A stretch of 64,000 nucleotides of DNA from Neocallimastix lanati (nom. inval.) (taxonomy: Eukaryota > Neocallimastigomycota > Neocallimastigomycetes > Neocallimastigales > Neocallimastigaceae): contig JACVTC010000123.1 of NCBI GenBank assembly GCA_016946835.1, forward strand, positions 1 through 64,000, read 5' to 3'. The notes beneath the pieces are model-generated. The model was given only the letters and a program-made list of their open reading frames with translations, was not told where the DNA came from and ran no database searches. The translations under genes were made by a program, and so were the position numbers. Below, one piece after another: positions 1-11,866 of this stretch (position 1 is its first letter; every line of letters begins with the position of its first letter).

Positions 1-210
1 GTCGACTTGGCTCTAACCGCTTGAAATGGTGCCGTCGAGTAAACAAAATTATTATAATAATAATAAGTTTAAATAAAAATAATCTCAAATATTCCAATAT
101 AATTAGTAATCACGGCGGCGACTTAATGGGTGCAATTATAATTAGTACTTCTTCAAATAGTACTTCTTCTATTATTACTTCTTGTTTCTTCTCTTAGTAA
201 TTCTTCAAAT

Positions 211-430
211 GGTAGTTTTCTAATAGGTAGTTCTCTAATTGGTAATTCTCTAACTGGTAGTTTTCTAACTGGTAGTTCTCTAATTGGTAATTCTCTAACT
301 GGTAGTTTTCTAACTGGTAGTTTTCTAACTGGTAGTTTTCTAACTGGTAGTTCTCTAATTGGTAGTTCTTTAACTGGTAGTTCCTCTAACTGGTAGTTCT
401 TTAACTGGTAGTTCTTTAACTGGTAGTTCT
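211..430 (+). repeat. 15-bp minisatellite
   Basis: About 14 imperfect direct copies of a 15-bp unit read GGTAGTTCTCTAACT with T/C and A/T variation. In one frame each unit is five codons, Gly-Ser/Asn-Ser/Phe-Leu-Thr/Ile, and that frame stays open from about 196 to 402. No start codon or recognisable domain flanks it, so a gene fragment cannot be told from a simple minisatellite. The copies near the right end lose the period by one base. Confidence 0.85.
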
Positions 431-1020
431 CAATCTCGTGATCGTAACGTGCTCCACTTTTTATAACAAGGTAGTTGTTATTGTAAAATGTTCCTTATGG
501 AGCAGATTACAATTACGAAAAAAAAAAAAAACAAAAACTTAATCTAAAATTAAATAAAGTTATAAAAACTAAAACTAATTCAATAAGCTTTTTATTCAAT
601 TTGTTTTGACTCAAATTGAATAAGTTCTTATTTATTATTTATTTATTATTCTTTTATTATTAATACTATTAAGTTATATATTACTATTTAATTTTTATGA
701 TATTAAACTAAACTAAAATTAAAACTAAACTAAAATTAAACTAAACTAAAATTAAACTAAACTAAAAATTAAACTAAACTAAAATTATTAATATATTTTA
801 TTACTAAATTTTAGGTTATTTAAAAATTAATTTTAATATTTTTAAATTTATATATTATATGAAATATAAATTTATTATTAATTTTCATAAATCAATTAAT
901 TTCATAAATTAATATATTTTACATAATTTAATGCATTAGCATTATTTTGTAAACTGTGAATTACATTAAATAATTTAATGTACAAAATAAATTAATTAAT
1001 GTACTAAAGATATTGATCAT
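431..1020. other. AT-rich spacer, no gene seen
   Basis: No coding frame is visible. From 704 to 785 there is a short tandem array of an ACTAAACTAAAATT-like unit. The rest is unstructured A/T sequence leading to the truncated left end of copia element C2. Confidence 0.6.
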
Positions 1021-1143
1021 ATCTTTACAGAGCCACACCTTATCATTACGGATAATGATAATAATATTATTAATACTTATAGGTCAATTGATGGAAGAAA
1101 CACATTTAGAATCAAAATAAACAATAAATATAATAACTTAATT

Positions 1144-1443
1144 ATGAACACCGATAATGATAATCTTTGGCATAGAAGACTTGGTCACTTCTATCACAAA
1201 GATTTATCAAAATTTATAAAGGAACACACCACAAGTCATAATAACAATGACAATAATTGTATTACTTGTGGAATAGCTAAAATGAAAAGGTTACCTCACA
1301 ACAGGGTAACTCCTAAAGCTACCAAGTTATTAGATGTTATCCACTCCGACATTGTTGGTCCTTTCCCGGATTCATTTTTGGTTTTAAATTCATCATTACT
1401 TTCATTGATGAATTCTCTAGGAAAGCCTGGATTTTTACTATGA
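1144..1443 (+). pseudogene. C2 GAG-pre-integrase and integrase start (fragment)
   Basis: The predicted protein carries the pre-integrase zinc-binding segment (WHRRLGHF, then CITCGIAKM), followed by VIHSDIVGPF, which holds the first Asp of the integrase DDE triad. After about residue 78 the frame drifts into unrelated sequence. The integrase continues in another frame at 1440, so a small indel near 1370-1440 has broken the gene. Its closest relative here is the same region of C1, which has the same WHRRLGHFY motif. The upstream sequence contains no protease motif. Confidence 0.85.
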
Positions 1444-2507
1444 AAAGAAAATCAGATGCCATCGATATTATTATTAATTTTTTCAAATATTTAAATAATC
1501 TTTTTCCAAATTATAAAATTACTAATTTCAAATCGGACCAAGGAAAAGAATATTGTAGTAGAAGAGTCAACAAATTCTGTAAAAAGAATGGTATTAGAAA
1601 ACTCTATTCTCCTCCAAGAAATCCTCAAAATAATGGAATTGCTGAACGATTTAATCAAACCATTCTTTATTCCCTAAAATGTTTATTAAGCTGGAGTAAA
1701 CTCAACATTAAATTTTGGGATTTTGCTATACGTTATTCAAAATATCTTTATAATCTTACTCCTCATTCAGGAATAAATAATCAAATTCCCAATGAAGTAT
1801 TTTATGGTACTCCAATTCATGTTAATCATATTAAAGTTTTTGGATGCATCGCTTATTATAAGGATTTCTCTCCCAAGAAAGGAAAATTAGATCCTAACGC
1901 CAAAAAAGGTTTTTTCTTAGGTTTCAGTAATGATTCTAATTCTTATTTAATAATGGACTATAATAATTTTTCTCTACATCAAGTAAGAGAAGTATTATTT
2001 CAAGAAGACACCCCTGCCTGCATTACTAAAGATATTACAAAAAGAATTTCGCCTTATGTTAAAGACAATAATAATAAATTAAATTTATGCTTAGATTTAT
2101 CTTTTATCAACAAATTATTAAGCAATTATACAAATAATAATATACATAATAATAATAATATCAACAACAATTATGACAATAATGACGATAATTATTTTAT
2201 TCCTGACAATAATAATATCATTAATATTCCTGATAATCCACCTAATAATATTAATATTCATAATAATATTCCTAATAATGATATTCATAATAATAATTAT
2301 AATAATAATTCTCCTGATGATTATAATGTTAATAATAATAACTTTAACAATAATTTAAATATTGATAATTATATTTCAGATCAAAATAATAATAATAATT
2401 TTTCATATCAAAATAATGAAAAATTTTTAATTAATAAAAATTTGTCAAAAAATGAACAAAATTTAAATAATAATAATTTCAATAATAATTTTAATAATAA
2501 TAATAAT
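1440..2507 (+). pseudogene. C2 integrase core and Asn-rich linker (fragment)
   Basis: This frame continues the integrase: KSDQGKEY holds the second catalytic Asp, NGIAERFNQT the Glu, followed by the copia signature VFGCIAYY and KKGFFLGFS. Residues after about 220 become a linker dominated by asparagine codons (AAT), as in C1 and C3. The apparent TGA stop at 2508-2510 is not the element's own stop; it is the first three bases of the C1 LTR inserted here. The C2 frame resumes at 8728. Confidence 0.88.
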
Positions 2508-2810
2508 TGATAACTACTTAATAATTATACTATATATTTATTTATATTATTTTATATATTTATTTATTATGTAATTTATTAAAGTGTACTTGTGTTAATG
2601 TTTTATGTAAATTAGTTAATACGTTTATTTTATATTGTATAAACTATGTCAACAATTATTTTAATTATTTTGTGTAACATGTATTTACGTAACAAATGTA
2701 TTCATGTGATATAGTTCTATATAAACATCATGAATGTACTATCCACTTCTCTCTTTGTTAACCATAATACTTTCGTATTATTATATTAAATAAATAAACA
2801 ACATATATCA
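2508..2810 (+). repeat. C1 5' LTR
   Basis: Direct repeat of 8423-8725, 303 bp, with TG...CA ends. It contains a TATA box, TATATAAA at 2718-2725, and an AATAAA-like polyadenylation signal near its right end, so promoter and RNA-end signals both lie in the last 100 bp. Confidence 0.95.
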
Positions 2811-2825
2811 GATTAAGAGTCTCAT
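2811..2825 (+). promoter_or_regulatory. C1 primer-binding site, half-tRNA(Lys) type
   Basis: GATTAAGAGTCTCAT starts on the base after the LTR and is identical to the site of C3 at 19303. It does not begin TGG, so it does not pair with a tRNA 3' CCA end. Its reverse complement, ATGAGACTCTTAATC, corresponds to the anticodon arm of eukaryotic tRNA-Lys(CUU) as I remember it. Drosophila copia primes from a 5' half-tRNA cut near the anticodon loop, also over 15 nt, and this looks like the same mechanism with a different tRNA. Confidence 0.7.
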
Positions 2826-2931
2826 TCGATTCTATTCTAATATTAAAAGTTTTTTTTAAAAAATACGACATGCCTCAAGAAACTACTTTAGCTAAAGACC
2901 AACGCCTTCGTGGAAAGTCTAACTTCAACGA

Positions 2932-5900
2932 ATGGAAACTTTTATTGTAACCGCTGCCAAAACTCAAGCTATTGAAGACTTTTTAGAAGATGATATTATC
3001 AGTCATCTAAATAATGAATTCTTTGTTTACGCCCCAAACGGTAATGAACCAACCAACAGGGTCATTACGGACATTCTTAACAATTTAAACCTCCCAATTC
3101 CTGGTCAAGAACCTCGTCCTGTTAGAGAAAACAATGACGCACCAGAGAATGTAAACAATAATGCTCTAGAACCATTATTGGATAATAGAACAAAAAGATT
3201 GATTATCAAAGAGGCTATAAAAATGGATGCCGAATTGATGTTATTGATTTTAAAAAATATTGACGAAAAAATCGTTAAAGAGATAAGTCGTCTAACTAAC
3301 AGTTATCGTATTATGGAAAAACTCAAGGGAAAATACGGTAACAACAACGCTGATATGGAGTACTGGCTTAAAATACTCAAAAGTTTAAAGCCAAAGAACA
3401 AAAATGAAGTAATCAAAATGTTGGACCAAGCGAAAGAAATTTTCGTAGAAATGGAAGAAGTTGATTTAGGTATTACAAACAAGGAAAAATTAAAATACCT
3501 ATATAACATTCTTACTGATGACTATAAAAATATTGTTCAATTCGACTTGAACAGTGATGCAGATGAGTACTTAGATACTCTCAAAAGAATTATCTCAGCA
3601 AGGTCATATGTTGAAAACTGGGATGACATTAAAGAAAAAGATGAAGATGATGATCCTATGGACCTTGATTACCTTAGCAAGAGGAAAAGAACTACAAAAT
3701 TAAACAAAAAACCTTCAAGTTCAATTAACAATAAGAAAAATAAACATAAATATAAGAAAGAAAATAAAAGTTATTGTCATATATGTGATATGAACGGACA
3801 TTCCACAAAAGAATGTCATTTCAATCTTAAAAACAAAGAAAACAATATTAAAAATCAGCATAATAATAAAAAAGGGAGGCAAAATCAACAACAAGAGAAG
3901 AAATCATTAAATTACTTGGTAAACTCAAGAAACTATAATGATTATAGAAATAATTGTACCCCAAAATACACCAAAAATGAGGATTACTCTGATAATGCCA
4001 GCAATTACGATGAAAACTTTGATTTTGAGGATGCTAGAGCATTAATGTATCAGAGAAAGCAAAATAATAAATATATAAATTTATTGGAGGTTATTCCAAA
4101 TAATAACAAACATACTCATGATTTTGATAACATATACGATAAATCCATTGATTTTATTAATCATAGTAACTTAATAACAGATGATGTTACATGGTTTTAT
4201 GATACAGGTGCCGGTGAACATGTAACGAATGATAAATCTTTACTTGTGAACTTTAAATATGAATCCGTTAAGTTGTGTTGTGCAAATGGTTCAATTTGCC
4301 AATTTGAAGGATATGGAACTTATGAATGTTTCATAAATAAACAATATATTAAACTTGAAAAAGTTTTATTTTCCAAAAATGTTCACAAAAATCTTATTAG
4401 TGGTATAGAACTTGCAAAATCAGGTTTTATTTCTTTAATTGATTCTTCTGATGGAGAAAAAGCTAGACTAAAATTGTGGGATAAGAATAAAACTAATCTA
4501 GGTACATTCCTATCATCTAAATATAATCAATTTCCTATCAAAACACAACATTTAAACAGTAATAAAATAATAGGAAATGACATATTGCATATAGGTAAAT
4601 TAAATGACAAAAGTATTGAAATATGGCATAGAAGATTAGGCCATTTTTATCAAAGTAATTTACCTAAATACCTAGATCTACATAATATAAAAGCTCCTCC
4701 ATGCATAGATTGCAAAATTTCTAAGATGAGGAGGGGATCTCATAAAGGGAAAACTCCAAAGGCAACAGAACTCCTGGAAATAATTCATTCAGACATTTCT
4801 GGGCCGTATAATCTATCCATTAATAACAAGAAATACTTTCTCACAATGATGGACGAATTCTCTAGAAAAGTATGGATATTTACTCTTAAGTCAAAAGCTG
4901 AAGCTCCAGATAAAATAATAGAATTATTTACTTATCTAAATAATCAATTTAAGGATTATACGATAAAAATATTTAAATCTGATGGAGGAAAGGAATATAA
5001 AAATAAAAAGATAAACAAGTATTGTAAAGAAAATGGTATCGAAAAGGTGTATTCTCCTCCTTATTGCCCAGAAATAAACGGAAAAGCTGAAAAAATTAAT
5101 AATACACTTAGAAATTCAGCAAAAACACTTATGTATTGGGCTAAATTATCGGAAAACTTCTGGAACTTTGCGATAAAGCATGCTTGTTATTTATACAATA
5201 TGATTCCACATTCAGGAAACAATAATTTAATTCCTGACGAAGTATTTTATAATAAAAAAGTAAATATAAAACATTTAAGAACTTTTGGATGCACTTGCTA
5301 CTTCAGAGACCAAAGTCCACACAAATCCAAATTTCAACCAAATTCAAGGAAAGGCATTTTTCTTGGTTTTGACAAAAAGAAATATTCGTATATTATTATG
5401 GACAAAGAAACTAGAAAATTAAATTATGTTAGTGACATTGAATGCGTTGAAGAAGAACCAGGAAATTTTAAATATCCGAATAACGGCTTCCAAGACCCTT
5501 ATTTCTCTTTTACTAAAATGGACCTTGATGAAAGAAACATGAGAAATAGAAATATAAATGACGATAATAATTATAATGACAATAATCTTCTAAATGAAAA
5601 TATCAATTTAAATGAGAACAATATTTTAAACATAAATAATAATTTAAATCTAGATAATAATGTAAATGAAGATAATAATATCAATATAGCTAACGACAAT
5701 AACGAGAACAATGTTTTAAATGAAAACAATAATGAGAATAACAATGAAAATAATAATAATAATTTGGACAATATTAATTTAAATGAAAATGTAAATTTAA
5801 TGGACAATAATAATTTTATTGAAAATAACGACATTAATGAAGAAGAAAATAACATATCAAAAGAAAATAATACTGTGGGAAAAAACGATTTAATTAAAAA

Positions 5901-6729
5901 TAATCCAAATGAAGAAATAAAATCAAATGAAATTGATAAAAAACACCCTATAAATTCTGGTGATGTAAATATTCCTTCAGCTAAAAATAAAGGCAAAGAA
6001 AAAATCAATGAAAATGACGAAAATTTAAATTTTGAAAAAAGTGAAAAAAGTTTTATTAATAAAAATTTTTCAAAAATTGAACCAAAAATTTCTAAACAGC
6101 CATTGGTCAAAATAAATTTATCAGATCCTTGTTCATCAAATAGTAATATAAATAATATTTTAAATAATACCTTATCAACCTCACGTGATAAAATTTTACA
6201 TAAATCTTCATCTGAAAATTTAGAAAATGATAATACACATGATCATAATAATAATACTAATGATCGACATAAAATTATTGAAATTTCTAATAAAACTATG
6301 GATAATAAAAATTTTTCAAAAAATGATGAAAATTTTAATAATAAAAATTTTTATCAAACAATGACAATAAAATTACAAATTTTAAAAATTCCAACACACC
6401 CATTAATAAAATTACCAATAATTTACCTATTTCATCAAACTCGCATAATGATAATACTTTTAATAATTATACTCTTAATAAGGCTTCAAATGATACTATT
6501 ATTTCCAACTCCTCAGTTGATACTTCTTTACAAGACATCGATAATTCTAATACTCAAGATTCACGAAAAATTGATATTAATATTTCTAATAATTCCAATT
6601 TTAACAATTCAACCAATACCACTAATAATTTGCAATACAATGATAATCTATACCAAGATAATCAGTCTCTTACATCAATTGCTCATAACATTATTAAATC
6701 TAATGAAAATGAAATTATGGATGATATAA
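2932..6729 (+). pseudogene. C1 gag-protease-integrase polyprotein
   Basis: Gag should start at ATG 2870 (MPQETT) but leaves frame after NEWK near 2937, where one A seems lost; the long frame picks up there. In order: gag; CCHC knuckle CHICDMNGHSTKEC near residue 282; aspartic protease DTGAGEHV near 424; pre-integrase WHRRLGHF near 566; integrase with SDISGPY, SDGGKEY and NGKAEK, the last two spaced as D-35-E; VFGC-type copia signature (TFGCTCYF); then an Asn/Glu-rich linker from about 880 to 1130. After about 6357 this frame is spurious (Leu/Ile-rich), because the real linker continues in the frame of the downstream reverse transcriptase. Gag and pol share one frame, with no programmed frameshift between them. 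Confidence 0.93.
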
Positions 6730-8402
6730 TGATTAATAACGATGAAATTAATAATTCTCATTCTTCCAGAAAACGTCCTTTACCCCCAAATTCTCCCGAT
6801 TCCAAAACAGTTATTCCTTCCACTCTTAGAACTTTAAGAAGAAAGTTGGATATTGATGATTCTTATATGATCGCTTCTATTTATTCTGATTCTCCAAATA
6901 GCTATGATGAAGCCATTAGTTGCAAAAATAAAAATTACTGGATTAATGCCATAAAAGATGAGTTAAATAATTTATATTCAAATAAGATTATGACTTTTGT
7001 TTCAAAAGTTCCTCCTGGAAAAAATATTATTTCTACGAAATGGGTTTTTGCTACTAAGAGGGATAGTAATAATTTTATTTACAAATATAAAGCTCGTCTG
7101 GTTGCCAGAGGCTTCCGTCAAAAATGGGGTATTGATTATGATCTTACGTATTCCCCAACTTTAAATATTGATAGTCTTAAACTCATTTTTGCTTTATCTG
7201 CTGCTTTTCATTGGGACATTTTTCAACTTGATATTAAGGCTGCTTACCTTAATGCTCCTCTCGACAAGGATATTTACACTACCATTCCTAAAGGCGATAT
7301 AAACTTTGGGAGGGGATACTGGAAACTAAACAAAGCATTATATGGCCTTAAGCAATCCGGTAGACAGTGGTACGAAACAATAAGAAAATTTTTAATTAAT
7401 AATAATTTTGAACAAATAAAAGCCGAACAATGCATATTCAAACATTCAATAAATAATAAAACAAAATGTATAATTGGACTCTATGTTGATGACATGGTCA
7501 TTGCTGGTGAAATAAAATTTATCAAAGATATAATATCAAAAATTAAAAGAAAATTCAAAATATCAAATTGTGGACCAATCGAATATATTTTAGGTATTAA
7601 AGTAGAAAAACAAAATAATAGTTATATAATTTCACAGAAAAGTTTTATTGAAAATATGTTAAAAAAATTCAATATAAGCAATACTCGAAAAAGAAAAACA
7701 CCCTGCACAGGAGACAATGATATATCCGAAAATAAAAAGCCTTTCGATAAAACAATATACAAAAGTGCAATTGGATCCTTAATTTATTTATCAAAATGTA
7801 CAAGGCCGGAAATCTCTTTCGCAGTTAATAAAGCTTCCAGAAAATGTGAACAACCAACAATTTCAGACTGGAACAAAGTAATAAATATTTTAAAATATAT
7901 AAATAGTACAAAAGATTATAAAATTAAATATGATGGAAAGGGGGAGTTAATTGCATACACGGACTCGGATTTCGCAGGCGATAAAATTGATAGAAAGTCT
8001 ACTTCAGGTGGAATTATTTTAATGGGAAAAAGTCCTATATGCTGGATATCTAAAAAACAAACGTGCGTTGCTACTTCTACCGCAGAGGCCGAATATATAA
8101 GTACTTCAGAAAACGTCAAGAAAATATTATGGATAAGAAACATTATTAAAGAAATACTAAATAAGAAATTAAATATAACAATCTACACTGATAATCAAGC
8201 AAGTAAATGTATAATGGAAAATGGTGAAATCAATACTAAGTTAAAACATATAGATGTCAGATACCATTTCAATAGAGATAACATATTAAAGAAAAGAATA
8301 AATCTAAAATATATAGACACGGAAAACATGCTAGCCGACATATTAACAAAAGATTCAAATGGTGCAAAAATACTAAAATTTACAAATAATATTTTTATAT
8401 AA
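6630..8402 (+). pseudogene. C1 reverse transcriptase-RNase H
   Basis: Copia reverse transcriptase motifs are complete: KYKARLVARGF, QLDIKAAYLNAPL, ALYGLKQSGRQW and the catalytic YVDDM near residue 290. RNase H follows with YTDSDFAGD, the STAEAEY motif and TDNQAS. The C-terminus is the usual LADILTK stretch, and the stop lies 20 bp before the 3' LTR. The frame is open from about 6360, upstream of the first ATG, and is really the continuation of the 2932 frame after a one-base slip in the Asn-rich linker. No stop interrupts the catalytic domains. Confidence 0.93.
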
Positions 8403-8422
8403 AAATCTCATTTGAGGGGGAG
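8403..8422 (+). promoter_or_regulatory. C1 polypurine tract
   Basis: GAGGGGGAG at 8414-8422 directly abuts the 3' LTR and is the expected plus-strand primer. The same purine run precedes the 3' LTRs of C2 (10881-10889) and, in similar form, C3 and C4. Confidence 0.85.
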
Positions 8423-8724
8423 TGATAACTACTTAATAATTATACTATATATTTATTTATATTATTTTATATATTTATTTATTATGTAATTTATTAAAGT
8501 GTACTTGTGTTAATGTTTTATGTAAATTAGTTAATACGTTTATTTTATATTGTATAAACTATGTCAACAATTATTTTAATTATTTTGTGTAACATGTATT
8601 TACGTAACAAATGTATTCATGTGATATAGTTCTATATAAACATCATGAATGTACTATCCACTTCTCTCTTTGTTAACCATAATACTTTCGTATTATTATA
8701 TTAAATAAATAAACAACATATATC

Positions 8725-8725
<1 letters not shown>
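8423..8725 (+). repeat. C1 3' LTR
   Basis: Second 303-bp copy of the C1 LTR, same ends as 2508-2810, followed directly by the AAT codon run of C2. The internal TATA box lies at 8633-8640. Confidence 0.95.
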
Positions 8726-8727
<2 letters not shown>

Positions 8728-8781
<54 letters not shown>

Positions 8782-10245
8782 TTAATATACGATAAAAATT
8801 TTTCAAATAATTTTATTAATTCTAATAACAATAATCTTATTGGCTCAAAAAATCAATACAATGGTAAAAAATTTTCTGATACAATAAATTCTGAATTTAA
8901 TCAAAATTTAGAAAATTTTAATCAAAATACAAATACCAATACAATAACCAATGAAAATTTTTCCAACACCAAAAATTTTTCTAATCCAAATTATATACAA
9001 AATTCTAATAATAAAAAATTTTTAATTAATGAAAATTTTAATTCAAAAAATGATCAAAATTTTATTAATAAAAATTTTTTATCAGAAGAAGATAAAAATA
9101 ATAATAATATTAATAATTTTATTAATAATAATTCAAATAATAATAACATAAATATTTATAGAAATAATAAAAGAAAATCCAAATTTTCCAATAATAATAT
9201 TATTAAACACTTCAAACCTAATATTAATAATAATAATATTGATATTTACAATAATAATAATAATCATAATAATATTATTTCTTATAATAATAATCCTAAT
9301 AATTTTAATTACAACAATGATAATTTAATTAATACTATTGAAACTGAAAATGAAGAAGTTCCGAAAACCTATCAAAAAGCTCTCAATTGTGATCATGCCG
9401 ATGAATGGGATATTGCTATCCAAGAAGAACTCAAAAATTTATATGATAATAATACAATGACTTTTGTTAAAAAATTACCAAGAGGAAAACAACCAATTTC
9501 TACAAGATGGGTTTTTGCAATTAAAAAGGATGCAAATAATAAAATTATTAAAAGAAAGGCCAGACTTGTTGCAAGAGGTTTTGCTCAAAGATACGGTATC
9601 GATTATGAACTTACATATAGTCCGACATTAAACGTTGATTGTATAAAATTACTTCTCGCTTTTGCTGCTCAATTTCAATGGACTGTTTATCAATTAGATT
9701 TTAAATCTGCCTATCTAAACGCTGCCTTAGACAAAGAAATTTACACCGAAATTCCTTACGGCGATGAAAACTACGGTAAAGGCTATTGGATTCTAAATAA
9801 GGCATTGTACGGCCTTAAACAATCAGGCCGCCAGTGGAATAAAACCATTACAAAATTTTTAACCGAAAACAAATTTCATCAATCCACCACTGATCCATGT
9901 GTTTTCTTTAAAAAGCAGAAGGAAGAACTAACTTGTATTATAGGACTTTATGTTGATGATATGCTAATTATAGGTGAAAATTTCGAAATTGTTAGAATTG
10001 TTTCAAGAATTAAAGATAACTTTAAGGTATCAAAATGTGGATTTGCTGACTTCATATTAGGAATCAAAATAGAAAGAGAAAATAATGATATTTATATCTC
10101 ACAAGAAGCATTCATTGATAATCTATTAAATAAATATAGTATAAATAATAAAAAGAAAATAAAATCACCATGTTCAGTAAATGAAAATAATGAAGATAAT
10201 GAACCTGTTGACAAAATAAAATCAAAAGTATTATCGGATCCTTAA
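8728..10245 (+). pseudogene. C2 Asn-rich linker and reverse transcriptase
   Basis: The frame enters from an (AAT)n run that continues the codons broken by C1, passes about 180 residues of Asn-rich linker, then reads reverse transcriptase: STRWVFAIKK, KARLVARGF, QLDFKSAYLNAAL, ALYGLKQSGRQW and the catalytic YVDDM near 9950. The first ATG at 9457 is internal and not a true start. The frame ends at 10245 (VLSDP, stop) where an indel near 10230 moves the rest of pol to another frame. The sequence is clearly related to C1 but divergent, so this is a separate family. Confidence 0.9.
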
Positions 10246-10868
10246 TTTATCTTGCAAGATGCACACGTCCAGACATTGCATTTGCTGTTAACTTTGCCGC
10301 TAGAAAATCAGAAAATCCAACTCAAGCCGATTGGAAAAAAGCTATTAAAATATTAAAATACTTAAATGGAACAAAACATTATAAAATAAGATATGACGGT
10401 AAAGGTAAAATAAATGCACATACAGATTCAGATTTTGCCGGTGATCCAAATGATAGAAAATCTACTTCAGGACACATTATCTTAATGGGTACAAATCCTA
10501 TTTCATGGTATTCTAAAAAACAAACAACTGTCGCAACGTCTACTGCCGAAGCTGAATATTTAAGTACTACAGAATGTATTAAGAAAGTATTACAAATTAA
10601 AAATCTACTTTATGAATTATTTGGAGAAACTGAAACTATAGACATATACACGGATAATGAAGCAAGCAAAAGTAGCATTGAAGCAGGTCATTTAAATCCA
10701 AAGCTTAGACATATTAGTGTTAGCTACCATTTCAACAATGAAAATATATTAAATAAAAATGTTCAACTAAAATATATTAGTACAAATGATATGCTGGCCG
10801 ATCCATTAACCAAAAACCTTAATGGAAACAAAATAACTAATTTTACAAATAAAATTTTTATAAAATAA
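10236..10868 (+). pseudogene. C2 RNase H (3' part of pol)
   Basis: The frame resumes with GSLIYLARCTRPDIAFAVN at the end of the reverse transcriptase and continues through HTDSDFAGD, STAEAEYLST and TDNEASKSS of RNase H to LADPLTK, ending 21 bp before the 3' LTR. An ATG at 10485 is internal. Apart from the junction at about 10230 the frame is intact. Confidence 0.9.
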
Positions 10869-10889
10869 AAAATTTAATTTGAGGGGGAG

Positions 10890-11113
10890 TGTTAACTTTA
10901 TTAATATAAAGTTATATTCTAGCTTAGGTTTAATAAAATATTAAATTAAATTATATTAAATACATTGTAATTATAAATTAAATATAAATTAATATGTATC
11001 TAGAACAAGCCACAATTAAATATAAATACATGTAATTTTCTCTGTACTTTAAATCTTTGTTAACCATTTATTTATATTCTATAAATAATAAATTTATATT
11101 AATTAATAAAACA
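10890..11113 (+). repeat. C2 3' LTR (right edge tentative)
   Basis: The sequence begins TGTTAACTTT directly after the purine tract GAGGGGGAG. I place the end at AAAACA (11113), giving 224 bp, but no 5' partner is present to confirm it. It contains an AATATAAATA-like TATA element near 11015 and shares TTTGTTAACCA with the C1 LTR. Confidence 0.6.
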
Positions 11114-11145
11114 AATTTTAATAATTAAAGTTTGAATTTATCTAT

Positions 11146-11216
<71 letters not shown>

Positions 11217-11767
11217 TTTTATTTATATCTCTAAGATGAATTATTAAGTAAATATATATTTTATTTATAATTAAAAAGTGATTTATGAAGATGAATGATA
11301 TATATATATTTTTCTAAGAGAAGAAAGAGAAATAAAAAAAAAAAAAAAAAAAAAAAAAAGTGATTTTATAATATTATAATACAGTTAGATATACATATAT
11401 AATTTAGAGTATATATAAGAATTTTTGTTAAAAAATTATTGTTTTAATTTTTTTTTTTTTATTTCCGGGGTGTACCGCCCTTGGTTTCAGTCCCCCCCCC
11501 CTCAAGAGTATAAAGGCAGAATTTTGAATAATTATTGAATTTCATTATAAAATATTTTATTTCAATCAGAGAATATCTATATTGTAAAAAAAAAAAAAAT
11601 AATAATAATAATAAAATATTATATTGTAAAATAAAATAAAACTTTTTAAAATTTGCCTTAATGTAATTCAATTATTTTATTAAACAAACTTAATAAATAA
11701 AAAAAGAATTTTTTTGTTAATTTTATATTTTTAATATATATATTAAACATAATGCTTCGAAGTATTA
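11114..11767. repeat. Low-complexity spacer with (TTTA)n and homopolymers
   Basis: No gene is seen. A TTTA microsatellite runs from about 11147 to 11220, a poly-A run from 11333 to 11359, and a T run followed by a C run lies near 11450-11502. The 70-residue minus-strand frame in this region is explained by the homopolymers. Confidence 0.7.
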
Positions 11768-11866
11768 TAATTTTTTGGGGAGAGCGCGTTTCGGAACCGC
11801 ACGTGAATGATATAAGCCACATGTTTTTTGAGATGGCGTATTATATATAAATTTTTTTATATAAAT

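Larger units (their letters stand above)
2508..8725 (+). mobile_element. C1: complete Ty1/copia element nested in C2
   Basis: Two 303-bp LTRs (2508-2810 and 8423-8725) begin TGATAACTAC and end ATATATCA. They bound gag, protease, integrase, reverse transcriptase and RNase H, the Pseudoviridae order. ATAAT lies immediately on both sides (2503-2507 and 8726-8730), a 5-bp target duplication; the surrounding AAT microsatellite weakens that evidence alone, but the LTR ends and the restored C2 frame agree. A primer site follows the 5' LTR and a purine tract precedes the 3' LTR. The LTRs look nearly identical, suggesting a recent insertion. Two one-base frameshifts, near 2937 and near 6357, disable it as read. 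Confidence 0.94.
1021..11113 (+). mobile_element. C2: Ty1/copia element, 5'-truncated, split by C1
   Basis: The order GAG-pre-integrase, integrase, asparagine-rich linker, reverse transcriptase, RNase H, 3' LTR is that of Ty1/copia. Gag, protease and the 5' LTR are missing, so the left edge near 1021 is approximate. The asparagine linker is interrupted at 2507/8726 by the complete element C1. Removing C1 and one copy of its ATAAT duplication restores an open frame of AAT codons across the junction, which shows that 1144-2507 and 8726-11113 are one element. It carries at least two one-base frameshifts (about 1380-1440 and about 10230), so it is dead. Confidence 0.88.
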
